From: Lentisphaerota bacterium
GTDB taxonomy: Bacteria > Verrucomicrobiota > Lentisphaeria > Victivallales > Victivallaceae
DNA length: 64,000 nt
Direction: 5' to 3'
Assembly: GCA_015061725.1 (NCBI GenBank)
Contig: SUVX01000007.1
Location: forward strand, 1-64,000
Part shown: in pieces, positions 19,641 through 29,706 of the stretch
Numbering within the stretch: position 1 is the first letter of the stretch
Layout: every line of letters starts with the position of its first letter
The notes under the pieces: model-generated
The model's input: only the letters and a program-made list of their open reading frames with translations
What the model was told of the DNA's origin: nothing
The model's database searches: none
Position numbers and translations under genes: made by a program

Positions 19641-21101
19641 ATGAAACTGTTTTTTCTCGGTCTGGTCATTCTGCTCGGTGGTTACTTTTTTTACGGAAAG
19701 CTGGTTGAGCGTATCCTCGGTCCGGATGACCGGGAAACGCCGGCAAAAAGACTGCATGACGGCGTGGATTTTGTGGTTCTTCCGCATTGGAAAAACATGC
19801 TGATTCAGTTGTTGAATATTGCCGGTGTGGGTCCTGTGATCGGCGTTATTCTCGGCATTAAATTCGGTGTCATTGCATTTGTTATTATTCCGATTGGAAA
19901 CATTATCGGCGGGGCGGTCCATGACTTTCTTTCAGGCATGATGTCCCTGCGGAGTGACGGTGCCAATCTGCCCCGATTGATCAAAGAAAATATCGGACAG
20001 AAATTTTATTTTGTCTTTTCCTGTTTCATGATTTTTCTTCTTCTGCTGGTTGTGGCTGTATTCATCAATATTCCGGCTCAGCTGGTTGACGGTATGATTC
20101 CCGGACGTCCTGTATTCTGGATCGCGGTCGTCGGTATCTTTGTGTACTATATTGCTGCGACGCTGTTTCCTGTTGACAAAATCATCGGTTCATTGTATCC
20201 GCTTTTCGGCGGACTGCTTATTCTGGGAACGCTTGCAATTTTTGTCGCGATGTTCTTCAAACTTCAGAGTGCGCCTGAATTGCTTGATGAATCCGCTGCT
20301 TTCGCTGAAAAGATGTTCACAGCAAAGAAGGGACAGCCTTTGATTCCCATGTTGTTTGTGACGATTGCCTGCGGTATCATGTCCGGATTTCATGCGACGC
20401 AGAGTCCGATCATTGCCCGCACCATGGCGAGCGAAAGACAGGCACGCGCCTCTTTTTACGGCATGATGGTTCTTGAAGGCGCGATCGGAATGATCTGGGC
20501 GGGCGCGGCTCTGATGATCTACAACCTTTTCCCCGCGCTGATGGCAAAAGCGCCGGGGGCTGTCCTCAGCGATATCACCGGACACTTTCTCGGTAAATAT
20601 GCCGGAATGATCACTGTTTTGAGTGTGATTATCCTTGCCGTCACCAGCGGCGATACCGCTATGCGGAGTCTGCGTTTAAGTCTTGCAGAGATCCTCAATA
20701 TTCCCCAGGGTAAATTTTACAGCCGCATCATGCTGTGTGTGCCGCTGATCGTGATTGTGTCTCTTCTGCTGTGGTGGTCCAACAAGAGTGCGGCAACCTT
20801 CAACCAGTTGTGGAATTACTTTGCCTGGGGCAATCAGGTGCTTGCCGCCAGCACGCTTGCCGCTGCCACGGTCTGGCTGGGTGTCCGTAAAAAGAACTGC
20901 TGGATCGCCTGGATCCCCGGCGCATTCATGACTTTTGTTGTTACGACATACATTCTCTGGATCTCTCCCGCCCACGGCGGTCCGCTGGGATTCGGACTTG
21001 ATCTGAACCACGCTTATCTCTTTGCCGGATTTATTGTCTTACTGATAACTTTTGGACTCTTTGAAAAAATCAGGCGCAAGAGCGAGGAGAATACGCTTTG
21101 A
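19641..21101 (+). CDS. Carbon starvation CstA family protein
   Basis: GPVIGVILG, GGAVHDFLSGMMSLR, GFHATQSPIIARTM, multiple TM. Confidence 0.9.
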   Translation: MKLFFLGLVILLGGYFFYGKLVERILGPDDRETPAKRLHDGVDFVVLPHWKNMLIQLLNIAGVGPVIGVILGIKFGVIAFVIIPIGNIIGGAVHDFLSGMMSLRSDGANLPRLIKENIGQKFYFVFSCFMIFLLLLVVAVFINIPAQLVDGMIPGRPVFWIAVVGIFVYYIAATLFPVDKIIGSLYPLFGGLLILGTLAIFVAMFFKLQSAPELLDESAAFAEKMFTAKKGQPLIPMLFVTIACGIMSGFHATQSPIIARTMASERQARASFYGMMVLEGAIGMIWAGAALMIYNLFPALMAKAPGAVLSDITGHFLGKYAGMITVLSVIILAVTSGDTAMRSLRLSLAEILNIPQGKFYSRIMLCVPLIVIVSLLLWWSNKSAATFNQLWNYFAWGNQVLAASTLAAATVWLGVRKKNCWIAWIPGAFMTFVVTTYILWISPAHGGPLGFGLDLNHAYLFAGFIVLLITFGLFEKIRRKSEENTL

Positions 21102-22207
21102 AAATTGCTCTGGGAATATTCAAATACTTCCCTTTCGGCGGACTTCAGATTGATATGCGTAATATTGCTTTGGAGTTCGCCCGCCGCGGAGAAGATGTAA
21201 CTGTTTTTACAGGGGAATGGAATTCCTCTGAGTCTTTTCCGGGGGTGAATGTTGAAATTTTAAAACTTTCAAGTTTAAGCAATCACCGCAAGGCTCTGGA
21301 GTTTGCCCGGGCCTTTCACCGTGCGGCGCAAAATTTTGATATCAAAGTTGCCTTCAACCGTTTCGGCGGCTGTGATTTTTATTTTGCGGCAGATGATTGT
21401 TATACCGCTGCGCTCAACCGCCGCAAGGGAGCGTTTCTGCTCCGTCATTTCGGACGGTACAAAGTTTTTTCTGAATTGGAAAAATCCATATTTTCGCCGC
21501 ACTCCCGGACGGTTGCATTTTACATCTGCCAAAAGCAGTTTGAGGAGTTCCGTTCCGTTTACGGAACGCCTGTGGAACGGTTGATTTATCTGGGACCGGG
21601 TGTCGGAGAACAGTATGTGCCTGCGGATGATGTTTTGCGCCGGAAGTACCGTTCTGCTCTCGGCGTGAAAGAAAATGAAACGCTTGCTCTTTTTGTTGCC
21701 GCCAACTGGAAACTCAAAGGCGGTGACCGTGTTATGGAAACTTTTGCCTCTCTGCCTGAGGAAATAAAAAAACAGACACAACTTCACTTTGTCGGCAATG
21801 ATGCTGGCGGCGAAGCTCAAAAAACGGCACAGAAGTTGAATATCCTTTCCTACTGCCGTTTTCACGGACCGCAGAAAGATACTTCCTCATTCGTTCAGGC
21901 GGCGGATGTATTGGTTCATCCTGCCCGCAAAGAGGCGACCGGCGGCGTGATTGCCGAAGCGCTTGCCTGCGGAGTGCCTGTGCTTGTGACCGGACTTTGC
22001 GGATACGCTTCTTTAGTCCGTGATTCCGGCGCCGGAATTGTTCTTGAAGGCGATTTTTCTTCTGAAAAACTTTTGAATGCCTGGCAGGCGTGGTTCAATG
22101 CCAGAGAACATTTTGCAGGAGTTGCTCAAAAAGCGGCTCAAACGCTGCCTCTCAAGGGACGTGCTTCTGCCGCTGTTGATATTATTCTCAATTCCCGCAA
22201 TTTTTGA
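21098..22207 (+). CDS. Glycosyltransferase family 4 (RfaG/WaaG-like)
   Basis: GGLQIDMRNIALEFARRG, VHPARKEATGGVIAEALACGVPVL; overlaps cstA stop. Confidence 0.88.
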   Translation: MKIALGIFKYFPFGGLQIDMRNIALEFARRGEDVTVFTGEWNSSESFPGVNVEILKLSSLSNHRKALEFARAFHRAAQNFDIKVAFNRFGGCDFYFAADDCYTAALNRRKGAFLLRHFGRYKVFSELEKSIFSPHSRTVAFYICQKQFEEFRSVYGTPVERLIYLGPGVGEQYVPADDVLRRKYRSALGVKENETLALFVAANWKLKGGDRVMETFASLPEEIKKQTQLHFVGNDAGGEAQKTAQKLNILSYCRFHGPQKDTSSFVQAADVLVHPARKEATGGVIAEALACGVPVLVTGLCGYASLVRDSGAGIVLEGDFSSEKLLNAWQAWFNAREHFAGVAQKAAQTLPLKGRASAAVDIILNSRNF

Positions 22208-22325
22208 AAAGCATATTCAGCAGCCGGGAAACTGAAATCGACCGTAAAAAAGAAGCTGTTTCAATAATTTTAAAACAGTTGACGGAATATTTTATCTGTT
22301 TTTTCTTCCACCTCCTGCGAAGGTC

Positions 22326-22354
22326 TTGACAAGTTTTCTTCCGTTGCCTATATT
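22326..22354 (+). promoter_or_regulatory. Sigma70-type promoter for GntR operon
   Basis: TTGACA (22326-22331) - 17 bp - TATATT (22349-22354). Confidence 0.75.
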
Positions 22355-22396
22355 TATCCACAGAGTGAATAAAACTCCGTTGTGAGGGCAGTGAGA

Positions 22397-23482
22397 ATGA
22401 TTTACGGCAGAAAAACCAAAGCAGCTGAATTGGCAACCCGTCTGGGCAGGGAATTGCGGGAAAAACGTCTTCCGCAGGGAACGCCTGTAATGAGTGCAAG
22501 AGAATTGGCTTTGCGCTTCAACATATCTGTTGTGACTGCCAATAAAATTCTTGATTTGCTCGAAATGCAGGATGTTGTGTATCGTGTCCCGCAAAGAGGA
22601 ACATTTATCAAAAATGATCCGCCCGTGATACCTGAAATCGTTTATGCCGGATTTGTTCCCGGTCCAGCCTCTGCCGATCCACTGAAAGATAATGCCGCTG
22701 AATTGCTGTTCGGGCATTTTCATAAACTCAATATTGAACCGCAGATTCTGACCTATCACACATTGTGCAATCCGTTCAGAGCAGAAAAGATTTTAGAAAA
22801 GAGCAATGCACTTCTGATAGATGCCTGTTTTATTGATTCCCGGACAATTAAAACCTTGTGGAATTACAGAGGCCGGATCGTTGTTACCGGTAATTTGTAT
22901 ATTGTTGATGAACTCCCCTGCAGTCAGGTCATTCCTGATTGTTCTCAAGCCTTGAGCGAGTTCAACAATTTTTCTCCGTTTGGAAATTATAAAAAAATTC
23001 TTATTCTGGAAGCAAGTCACAGAAACTCTACTGCCAGTGCTGAAAGTGTCTTCAAAATTCTGAAATGTCTGGATGTGCCGGAAGAAAATGTTGAAATCCA
23101 ACAACTGGCTGTTGCCAACAGTGCCGCCGCCTGCTGGAGCGCATTCAGGTATTTTTCTGAACGCAGGGATTTGGACGAAGATACGTTGATTGTGAGTTTA
23201 AGTGATTATTTTTCGCAGGGGATCAAAGAGGCTTACCGCCATATTTCTTCTGTTCCTGATATCCTCAGTTTTGACAATCTTGAGCAGTTTGGTGAATCAT
23301 CTTTCGGCACTCCCGGATTCTGCTCCATTGACCGGCAGCACGGACTTATGAACCAGATCGCCCTTACTCTGCTTTGCAAACAACTGGAGGAAAAAACAGA
23401 TTGTCTGCAGGTAATCAAAGTTCCTGCCAAACTTATTATGCGTAAAAGCGTTAAAAAATTAAAAGTGCAACCGGAAAAATAA
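22397..23482 (+). CDS. GntR family transcriptional regulator
   Basis: Winged-helix ELATRLGRELREKRLPQGTPVMSARELALRFNISVVTANKILDLLEMQDVVYRVPQRGTFI. Confidence 0.85.
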   Translation: MIYGRKTKAAELATRLGRELREKRLPQGTPVMSARELALRFNISVVTANKILDLLEMQDVVYRVPQRGTFIKNDPPVIPEIVYAGFVPGPASADPLKDNAAELLFGHFHKLNIEPQILTYHTLCNPFRAEKILEKSNALLIDACFIDSRTIKTLWNYRGRIVVTGNLYIVDELPCSQVIPDCSQALSEFNNFSPFGNYKKILILEASHRNSTASAESVFKILKCLDVPEENVEIQQLAVANSAAACWSAFRYFSERRDLDEDTLIVSLSDYFSQGIKEAYRHISSVPDILSFDNLEQFGESSFGTPGFCSIDRQHGLMNQIALTLLCKQLEEKTDCLQVIKVPAKLIMRKSVKKLKVQPEK

Positions 23483-23496
23483 AACAGGAGGTATAA

Positions 23497-24474
23497 ATGG
23501 GATCAGATTATCTATTGAATGGCTGTTGCAGCATGTTGTTCGCAGAGGGATGTGTAAACGGACGGGGAAATACGGACATTTCCGTTTGGCAGAAAACGGC
23601 TCCGTTTGTCCCTGCAACAAATTCCGGTGTGTCTGTTTTCACTATTGCGGGACTGCGCCGTAAAAAGCCGCAGGATACGGCTTGTTTCGTCCAACAACAA
23701 AATACCCCGCTTTTTTTGAAAGCAAAGGGGAACGCGAGGAGAAAAGACAATCCCTTTACTCTCATAGAACTACTCGTTGTGATTGCCATTATCGCGATTC
23801 TGGCGGCAATGCTGATGCCTGCCTTGCAGCAGGCGCGCGAGAGGGTAAAAGCAACGGCGTGTCTCAACAACCTTAAACAGATCATATCCATGCGTCTGCT
23901 TTACAGCAATGATTTCAAGGGCTGGATATGTATTACGGACTACGGCAAGAGTCATGGCTGGAGCATGTATGACAGATTAAAACTTCTGCCGTCCAAAAAG
24001 GTTTTGCGCTGTACCTGGGATGGTCAACCTGTAACTGATAACACTGTCAATTACAGCGGGTATGGTATAAAGTGCCTTAATGGCGGAACTGCCGGAAACT
24101 GGTTTAATAAGTCTTATCCTGATTCTGCTGCCATTTTCTTTACCACCAGTTCTCCTGACGGCAAGTGGATTTCATTGAAGCGGGCCGTCCGACCGGGTAA
24201 ATATTTTCAGGACGGAGATTCTTCCAATTCAACGGGAACTTCGCAGGCTTCTGCCGCCAATATCACCAACTCAACCGGTTCAAGATGGAGATTTGTCCAT
24301 AACAACCGCATGAATGTCAACTTTCTGGATGGCAGAGCCGCCGGTATTGATATCGGCGGTTTTGAAGAGTCCGTCAAATGGGAGTGGCGCAATACGACCA
24401 GTACCATTACCGCTTATTACCGTGATTTTCTCAATGTTGAAAAATCATTTTCATTCTCAAAACAAAGTTACTGA
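23497..24474 (+). CDS. Prepilin-type N-terminal cleavage/methylation protein with H-X9-DG motif and ~84-aa leader
   Basis: [41 protein letters not shown]; good Shine-Dalgarno caggagg upstream of ATG 23497. Confidence 0.9.
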   Translation: MGSDYLLNGCCSMLFAEGCVNGRGNTDISVWQKTAPFVPATNSGVSVFTIAGLRRKKPQDTACFVQQQNTPLFLKAKGNARRKDNPFTLIELLVVIAIIAILAAMLMPALQQARERVKATACLNNLKQIISMRLLYSNDFKGWICITDYGKSHGWSMYDRLKLLPSKKVLRCTWDGQPVTDNTVNYSGYGIKCLNGGTAGNWFNKSYPDSAAIFFTTSSPDGKWISLKRAVRPGKYFQDGDSSNSTGTSQASAANITNSTGSRWRFVHNNRMNVNFLDGRAAGIDIGGFEESVKWEWRNTTSTITAYYRDFLNVEKSFSFSKQSY

Positions 24475-24504
24475 AAAATTTATAATAAAGGGATAAAATT
24501 TCCG

Positions 24505-27459
24505 ATGAAAAATTGTTTTGTATTGATCTGCCTGCTCTCTGCCGTATTTTTGTCAGCGGCGGAATTGAGTCTGCCTGCCCGGTTTACTGAATTTCATGCC
24601 GATCCCGGCGTGAAAGACCGTTACAGGACCGAAGCGGAGGTCAAACTGGAGGGAAAGTTTCTGGTTTTTACCGTCAAGTGTTTTCAACCCCGCAAAACAG
24701 TCAAGGCTGTTGCCAAACTGCATGACCGCGATGTTTATATGGATGACTGTGTCGAAATTTATATTGATACTGCGGGCAAAGGCAGAAATTATCAGCAGTA
24801 TATCATCAACAGTCTCGGCACATTGCAGGACTTGTGTTTCCGCCGGAAAAACTGGGATTCCGCAGGAAAGGCCGCCGGAAAAATTTTTGATGATCACTGG
24901 ATCGCCGTTTTGAAAGTGCCGCTGAGTGAACTTGCCGCGGATAATCCGGTTTCCGGAAAAGATGTTTGTGTCAATATCAATATCTGCCGCAGCGTTCAGG
25001 GTAAATATGGTGAATCTCTGCTGGCTGACGGCAGTTACGGTGCAACGCCCGGAAAATTCATCCCCATCCGTCTGAACGGCGTTTCTCCCGGATTGATGCG
25101 CCGGGAATATTTATCCATGCTCAAAAGCAAAAAAGTTGAAACTTCCAAAATAGAGAAACTTTCCGGTGCAAAGTTTTATGCAGCGGCAGAGGAGGCACTG
25201 GAAAAACAACTCCGCAAAGATCATAAATTCCTGCCCGACGGGGTCGCTTATTATTTTGCCACGGCAACCAATGTTCTGCCCAATCCTGAATTTAAATACA
25301 TGAACCGCCGGGGCGAACCTGCAAACTGGCTGAAAAAGGGCGAGGGAAAGGCGCAGTTGGTCAATGGTGTTCTGGAATTGAGTTCCGGCGGAAAAATGGA
25401 ACTGTGGCAGGCGAACAATCCTCTGATGGATAACAAACGCGTTTATGCATTGCGTGCCAGAATACGTCCAGTGTCGGGAAAGAGTTATTTCAAACTCAAC
25501 TTCACCGGCGTTGACCGGTCCATCAAAAGACTCGGTGCAGAAAAGAGCGTTAAAGAACTTACGACTCCCATCCTGAAAAATAACGGGATATGGCAGAATT
25601 TTGAATATCAGTTTGAATTGCCGGTTTCTGCGTTCAGGGTCGAGGCCGGTATCATTGTTGAAAACGGCAGTGTGCAGATCCGAAATGTTGAACTGGATAT
25701 GCTGGGCAAAGATTATGCGGAAATCATCATCAATCAACTGGGATATCATCCGAAAGGCTACAAAGATGCCATCGTTTGGAGCCGTCAAAAAGGATTGAAA
25801 CCACAATTTGAGATCCTGCAGAACAATAAAGTTGTTTATCGCGGCAAGGCTGTCAGAAAAGGTACTTTTTACAACCGGGAAGCATGGATCGCTGATTTTT
25901 CGGATTTCAGACGTGAGGGAACATATACTCTCCGCAGTAACGGTATGACGACACGCCCCTTTAAAATCAGCCGGAATATCTACATGGACGGTATGCGTTT
26001 TCTGCTCAACGGCTATTACTGTCAACGGCAGGGATTTGTCCAGAAAGGCTGGAAAAAGAAAGCCGATTATGCCGATGATGCCTACATCGTTTCAAGTAAA
26101 TACCGTCACAGCAGCAAAATTTATCTGCCTGACGGCAGAATCGATCCCAAATACATTCTCGGACATAAAGATCTTTCCGGCGGCTGGCGCGATGCCGGAG
26201 ACTGTTCCAAGCAGGGGTCCGACGGCGAGAGTATTTATATGCTCGGACGTATCCTGTACCGTCTGAATCCGCAATGGAATCTCCGCAAAGGAAAAATGGC
26301 CGATCTGCCGGATGAACTCTGGTGGGGCTGCAGCCGCTGGGTTGAAAAGTGTTTTATGCCCGACGGAACATTTCTTGATCCGACTGTCAACCAGACTCCC
26401 CGGAGTCCGTGGATCGGTATTGCGCCTGATGAAGTAACTGATGGTATCCCCGGAACTGCTGATGACCGGGTGGTTTTCGGAGAAGAAACCAAAGACGGAA
26501 AATTTACCGGTGATCTCGGTAATCAATGGCGTCATGAACACCCCATCGCTCTGGTCGGTATGGGCATGAAAAAGATCAATCCGGCAATCAGTGCCTCCTG
26601 TCTCCGGGTGATGGAAAAGTATTATCCGAACCATGTTCACCGCTACTTTAATGTCTGGAAACTTGACCGCAAAAAAATCTGGACCCGTCAGGAAATGACC
26701 CGCAGCGGTGCAAAACTTGCCTATACCGCCATTTACCTGCATCAACTGACCGGAAAAAAAGCCTATAAGGAAATGGCAGATAAAGTTATGGAAAAAATCA
26801 TCCATAATGCACTTGCCATGAACTATAAAACCTATGATAAAACTTCCTCATTCCATGCCACAGTCCACTATTTTAATGTGATGCTTGAATATGCAGAGTT
26901 TTATCCTGATTCTCATTTTTCCGGCAGACTGAAAAAGGCGATCGATACTTATGTCAGCAGGATGATACTGCCCGGATATGACCTTGAAGCACTGTTCCCC
27001 GCGTTCACCAGCTACCGACTCAACAAACATTACGGCAGGACTCTGCCGGAAAATGCAAAAGGCATTTTTTACTACAACAGTCTCTGCACGTTGACTCTGC
27101 TTCGGGCAGGGGAGATCCTCGGCAATCAGAAGTATGTTACTTTGGCTGAAAAGGTCATTCAGTTCTGGACCGGACGCAATCCGCAGAACATGTGTGAAAT
27201 TTCCGGAATGGGGTGGCGCTTCAGTGCGCTTCAGACCGGTTTGAGCAACTGTCCGGGGCATGAAGACGGCATTATTCCCGGTATTATGGCAAATGGATTC
27301 CGCATTCACTCCTTCATGCCGATGAGCGCCAAACCGTCAGCCGTCAAACCCGGCGGTATTGTCAACAACGCTTTCGGCGCAGAGGCGTGGATCGTGCCTA
27401 ATGGTATGCTGATGGGACTGATGGCCGATGTGGAACTTATCCTCCGGAGAACAAAATGA
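24505..27459 (+). CDS. Glycoside hydrolase family 9-like protein with N-terminal CBM9/DOMON-like and cellulase-Ig-like domains
   Basis: DDCVEIYIDTAGKG, IINQLGYHPKGYKDAIV, GGWRDAGDCSKQGSDG, GRNPQN. Confidence 0.82.
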   Translation: MKNCFVLICLLSAVFLSAAELSLPARFTEFHADPGVKDRYRTEAEVKLEGKFLVFTVKCFQPRKTVKAVAKLHDRDVYMDDCVEIYIDTAGKGRNYQQYIINSLGTLQDLCFRRKNWDSAGKAAGKIFDDHWIAVLKVPLSELAADNPVSGKDVCVNINICRSVQGKYGESLLADGSYGATPGKFIPIRLNGVSPGLMRREYLSMLKSKKVETSKIEKLSGAKFYAAAEEALEKQLRKDHKFLPDGVAYYFATATNVLPNPEFKYMNRRGEPANWLKKGEGKAQLVNGVLELSSGGKMELWQANNPLMDNKRVYALRARIRPVSGKSYFKLNFTGVDRSIKRLGAEKSVKELTTPILKNNGIWQNFEYQFELPVSAFRVEAGIIVENGSVQIRNVELDMLGKDYAEIIINQLGYHPKGYKDAIVWSRQKGLKPQFEILQNNKVVYRGKAVRKGTFYNREAWIADFSDFRREGTYTLRSNGMTTRPFKISRNIYMDGMRFLLNGYYCQRQGFVQKGWKKKADYADDAYIVSSKYRHSSKIYLPDGRIDPKYILGHKDLSGGWRDAGDCSKQGSDGESIYMLGRILYRLNPQWNLRKGKMADLPDELWWGCSRWVEKCFMPDGTFLDPTVNQTPRSPWIGIAPDEVTDGIPGTADDRVVFGEETKDGKFTGDLGNQWRHEHPIALVGMGMKKINPAISASCLRVMEKYYPNHVHRYFNVWKLDRKKIWTRQEMTRSGAKLAYTAIYLHQLTGKKAYKEMADKVMEKIIHNALAMNYKTYDKTSSFHATVHYFNVMLEYAEFYPDSHFSGRLKKAIDTYVSRMILPGYDLEALFPAFTSYRLNKHYGRTLPENAKGIFYYNSLCTLTLLRAGEILGNQKYVTLAEKVIQFWTGRNPQNMCEISGMGWRFSALQTGLSNCPGHEDGIIPGIMANGFRIHSFMPMSAKPSAVKPGGIVNNAFGAEAWIVPNGMLMGLMADVELILRRTK

Positions 27460-28037
27460 TACTTAAAAAGTTTTTATTTCTGACCGGAGGAGTGATTCTG
27501 CCGCTTTTTGCCGCAGAGCCTGTCAATCTTTTCCCTCCGGGGAACTTTGAGGCAACCCCTGCTGTTCTCCGCAAAAATATCCGGAGTACCGGCGACGGAT
27601 GGGGCGTTTTTAAAGAAATGCCCGGACGGAATCACTGTGCTGAAATCCGGATCAAAAAAATCAGCAAACAGAAAGACGGTACTTCCGGAGTTGCTGCTGC
27701 CATGCGGATCACTGTTGCAGGATTGATCCCCCGTCAGGTATACCGCATCCGCTTTGATATTTCCGGAACGGCACCAAGTATGCTTTTTCTCATCCATGAA
27801 AAAGGCGGTCCGGATTTGAAATATGAGACTGTCAATAAACGGAAAAAGGGCGGTATCTCTCATGCCGTTCCTGTGGATTGGGGCGAATATATTATGGAGT
27901 TTTCTCCCCTGAAAAGCGGAATTTGCACGTTTGAATTTTCTCTCTGGCACAATACCAGATACGGAAAAATGTTTTATTCTCCGGGGGATTATGTGCTGAT
28001 TGATAATATCGCCATCAGCCCGGTCAACAAAAAATAA
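27456..28037 (+). CDS. Secreted hypothetical protein, probable carbohydrate-binding fold
   Basis: Signal peptide; NLFPPGNFEATPAV...GYVLIDNIAIS pattern; overlaps preceding stop (ATGA). Confidence 0.6.
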   Translation: MILKKFLFLTGGVILPLFAAEPVNLFPPGNFEATPAVLRKNIRSTGDGWGVFKEMPGRNHCAEIRIKKISKQKDGTSGVAAAMRITVAGLIPRQVYRIRFDISGTAPSMLFLIHEKGGPDLKYETVNKRKKGGISHAVPVDWGEYIMEFSPLKSGICTFEFSLWHNTRYGKMFYSPGDYVLIDNIAISPVNKK

Positions 28038-28049
28038 GGAGTTTCTGTT

Positions 28050-28865
28050 ATGCGTTGGAATGAAATGACAGCTCAGGAAATTGTGGAAGCCCGCGATATC
28101 TGCGGCGGTGTCTGCATTGTTCCGATGGGGTGCATTGAACGTCACGGCAGTCATCTGCCTGTCGGCATCGATTATATGAAGGCATGGCATTTTGCAGACC
28201 GGGCGGCTGAATTGGAACCGGTCATGGTTTTTCCCGGCTGGTATCTGGGCAGTCTGAGTGACTGTACCTTCGCACCGGGAACGATCGCTTTTCCGCTGGA
28301 TCTCTGCGTTGAAGCTCTTGAACAGCTCTGTGCAGAAATTTCCCGCAACGGTTATAAAAAAATTCTGCTGCTCAATTCTCACGGTGGAAATGTTGCCATG
28401 ATCAACTACTTTTTGCAGAAGTTTTGTGAGAAGGACCGTGATTATATGGTCTATTTCCCGGAAAGTTTTTATATCGGCAAAAACGGTTCGGCTGCGATGA
28501 AAAAACTGGCGGAAGAAACCGATTCAAACAATGGACACGGCGGCGGCTACGAAACGGCAGTTTCACTGCATTTGTTCCCGCACTGTGTCAAAATGGACGC
28601 AATTCTTCCCCGCGAAGTAAGTATTTCCGGAAAACGCTGCGAAAAAATGCTTGAAGCCGGACTCAAAGTTCCAGCCTGGTGGTTCGCGGCTCACCCGCAT
28701 CATTACGCCGGTTATGGTAAAGATGCCACGGCTGAATATGGAAAAGAGATCTGCGATGCTTTTGCTCAGGATATTGCCGGATACGTCCGGGCGATCAAAG
28801 CGGATGATACCACGCTTGAGATTTACCGGGAATTCCGTGAAAAAACCCGTCATCCTGAATTGTAA
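28050..28865 (+). CDS. Creatininase family protein (copy 1)
   Basis: MGCIERHGSHLPVGID, NSHGGN, NGHGGGYETA. Confidence 0.92.
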   Translation: MRWNEMTAQEIVEARDICGGVCIVPMGCIERHGSHLPVGIDYMKAWHFADRAAELEPVMVFPGWYLGSLSDCTFAPGTIAFPLDLCVEALEQLCAEISRNGYKKILLLNSHGGNVAMINYFLQKFCEKDRDYMVYFPESFYIGKNGSAAMKKLAEETDSNNGHGGGYETAVSLHLFPHCVKMDAILPREVSISGKRCEKMLEAGLKVPAWWFAAHPHHYAGYGKDATAEYGKEICDAFAQDIAGYVRAIKADDTTLEIYREFREKTRHPEL

Positions 28866-28889
28866 TAAAAAAAACAGAGAGAGTATATT

Positions 28890-29705
28890 ATGCGATGGAA
28901 TGAAATGACAGCTCAGGAAATTGTGGAAGCCCGCGATATCTGCGGCGGTGTCTGCGTTGTTCCTATGGGGTGTATTGAACGTCACGGCAGCCATCTGCCG
29001 ACTGGTATGGATGTTATGCAGTCTTGGCACTTTGCGGATATGGCGGCACAGTTGGAACCGTTTATGGTTTTTCCCGGCTGGTATCTCGGAAGCCTGAGCG
29101 ACTGTACCTTTGCGCCGGGAACGATCGCTTTTCCGCTGGATCTTTGCGTTGAAGCTCTTGAACAGCTTTGTGCAGAAATTTCCCGCAACGGTTATAAAAA
29201 GATTCTGCTCATCAATTCCCATGGCGGAAATGGTCCGTTGATCGATTTTTTCATGCAGAGATTCTGTGAAAAGGACCGCGACTACATGGTCTACACCCAG
29301 GCCGGATTTTATATCGGAAAAAAATATGCCGCAGCAAGAAAAAAATTAGTGGAAGAAGCAAATTGCACCAATGGCCATGCCGGAGGACCGGAAACGGCGA
29401 TCGCCTCTTACCTTTTTCCGGAATGTATGAATAAAAGCATGATGTTGCCTCCTGAAACCGGCATCGCCGAAGAGCGTTGTCTGAGTATGCAGGAGGCGGG
29501 ATTGCGGGTCCCTGCCGGCTGGTTCGCCGCCCATCCCCACCACAGCGGCGGCTGGGGCGGAGAGGCGGATGCAGAACACGGAAGAGCCATCTGTGAGGGT
29601 GCAGCAGAAGATATTGCCGGATATGTCCGTGCAATCAAGGAGGATGACACATCTCTTGAGATCTTCCGGGAATTCCGTGAAAAAACCCGTCACCCGGAGT
29701 TGTGA
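28890..29705 (+). CDS. Creatininase family protein (copy 2)
   Basis: MGCIERHGSHLPTGMD, NSHGGN, NGHAGGPETA; near-identical N-terminal DNA to copy 1. Confidence 0.92.
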   Translation: MRWNEMTAQEIVEARDICGGVCVVPMGCIERHGSHLPTGMDVMQSWHFADMAAQLEPFMVFPGWYLGSLSDCTFAPGTIAFPLDLCVEALEQLCAEISRNGYKKILLINSHGGNGPLIDFFMQRFCEKDRDYMVYTQAGFYIGKKYAAARKKLVEEANCTNGHAGGPETAIASYLFPECMNKSMMLPPETGIAEERCLSMQEAGLRVPAGWFAAHPHHSGGWGGEADAEHGRAICEGAAEDIAGYVRAIKEDDTSLEIFREFREKTRHPEL

Positions 29706-29706
29706 T

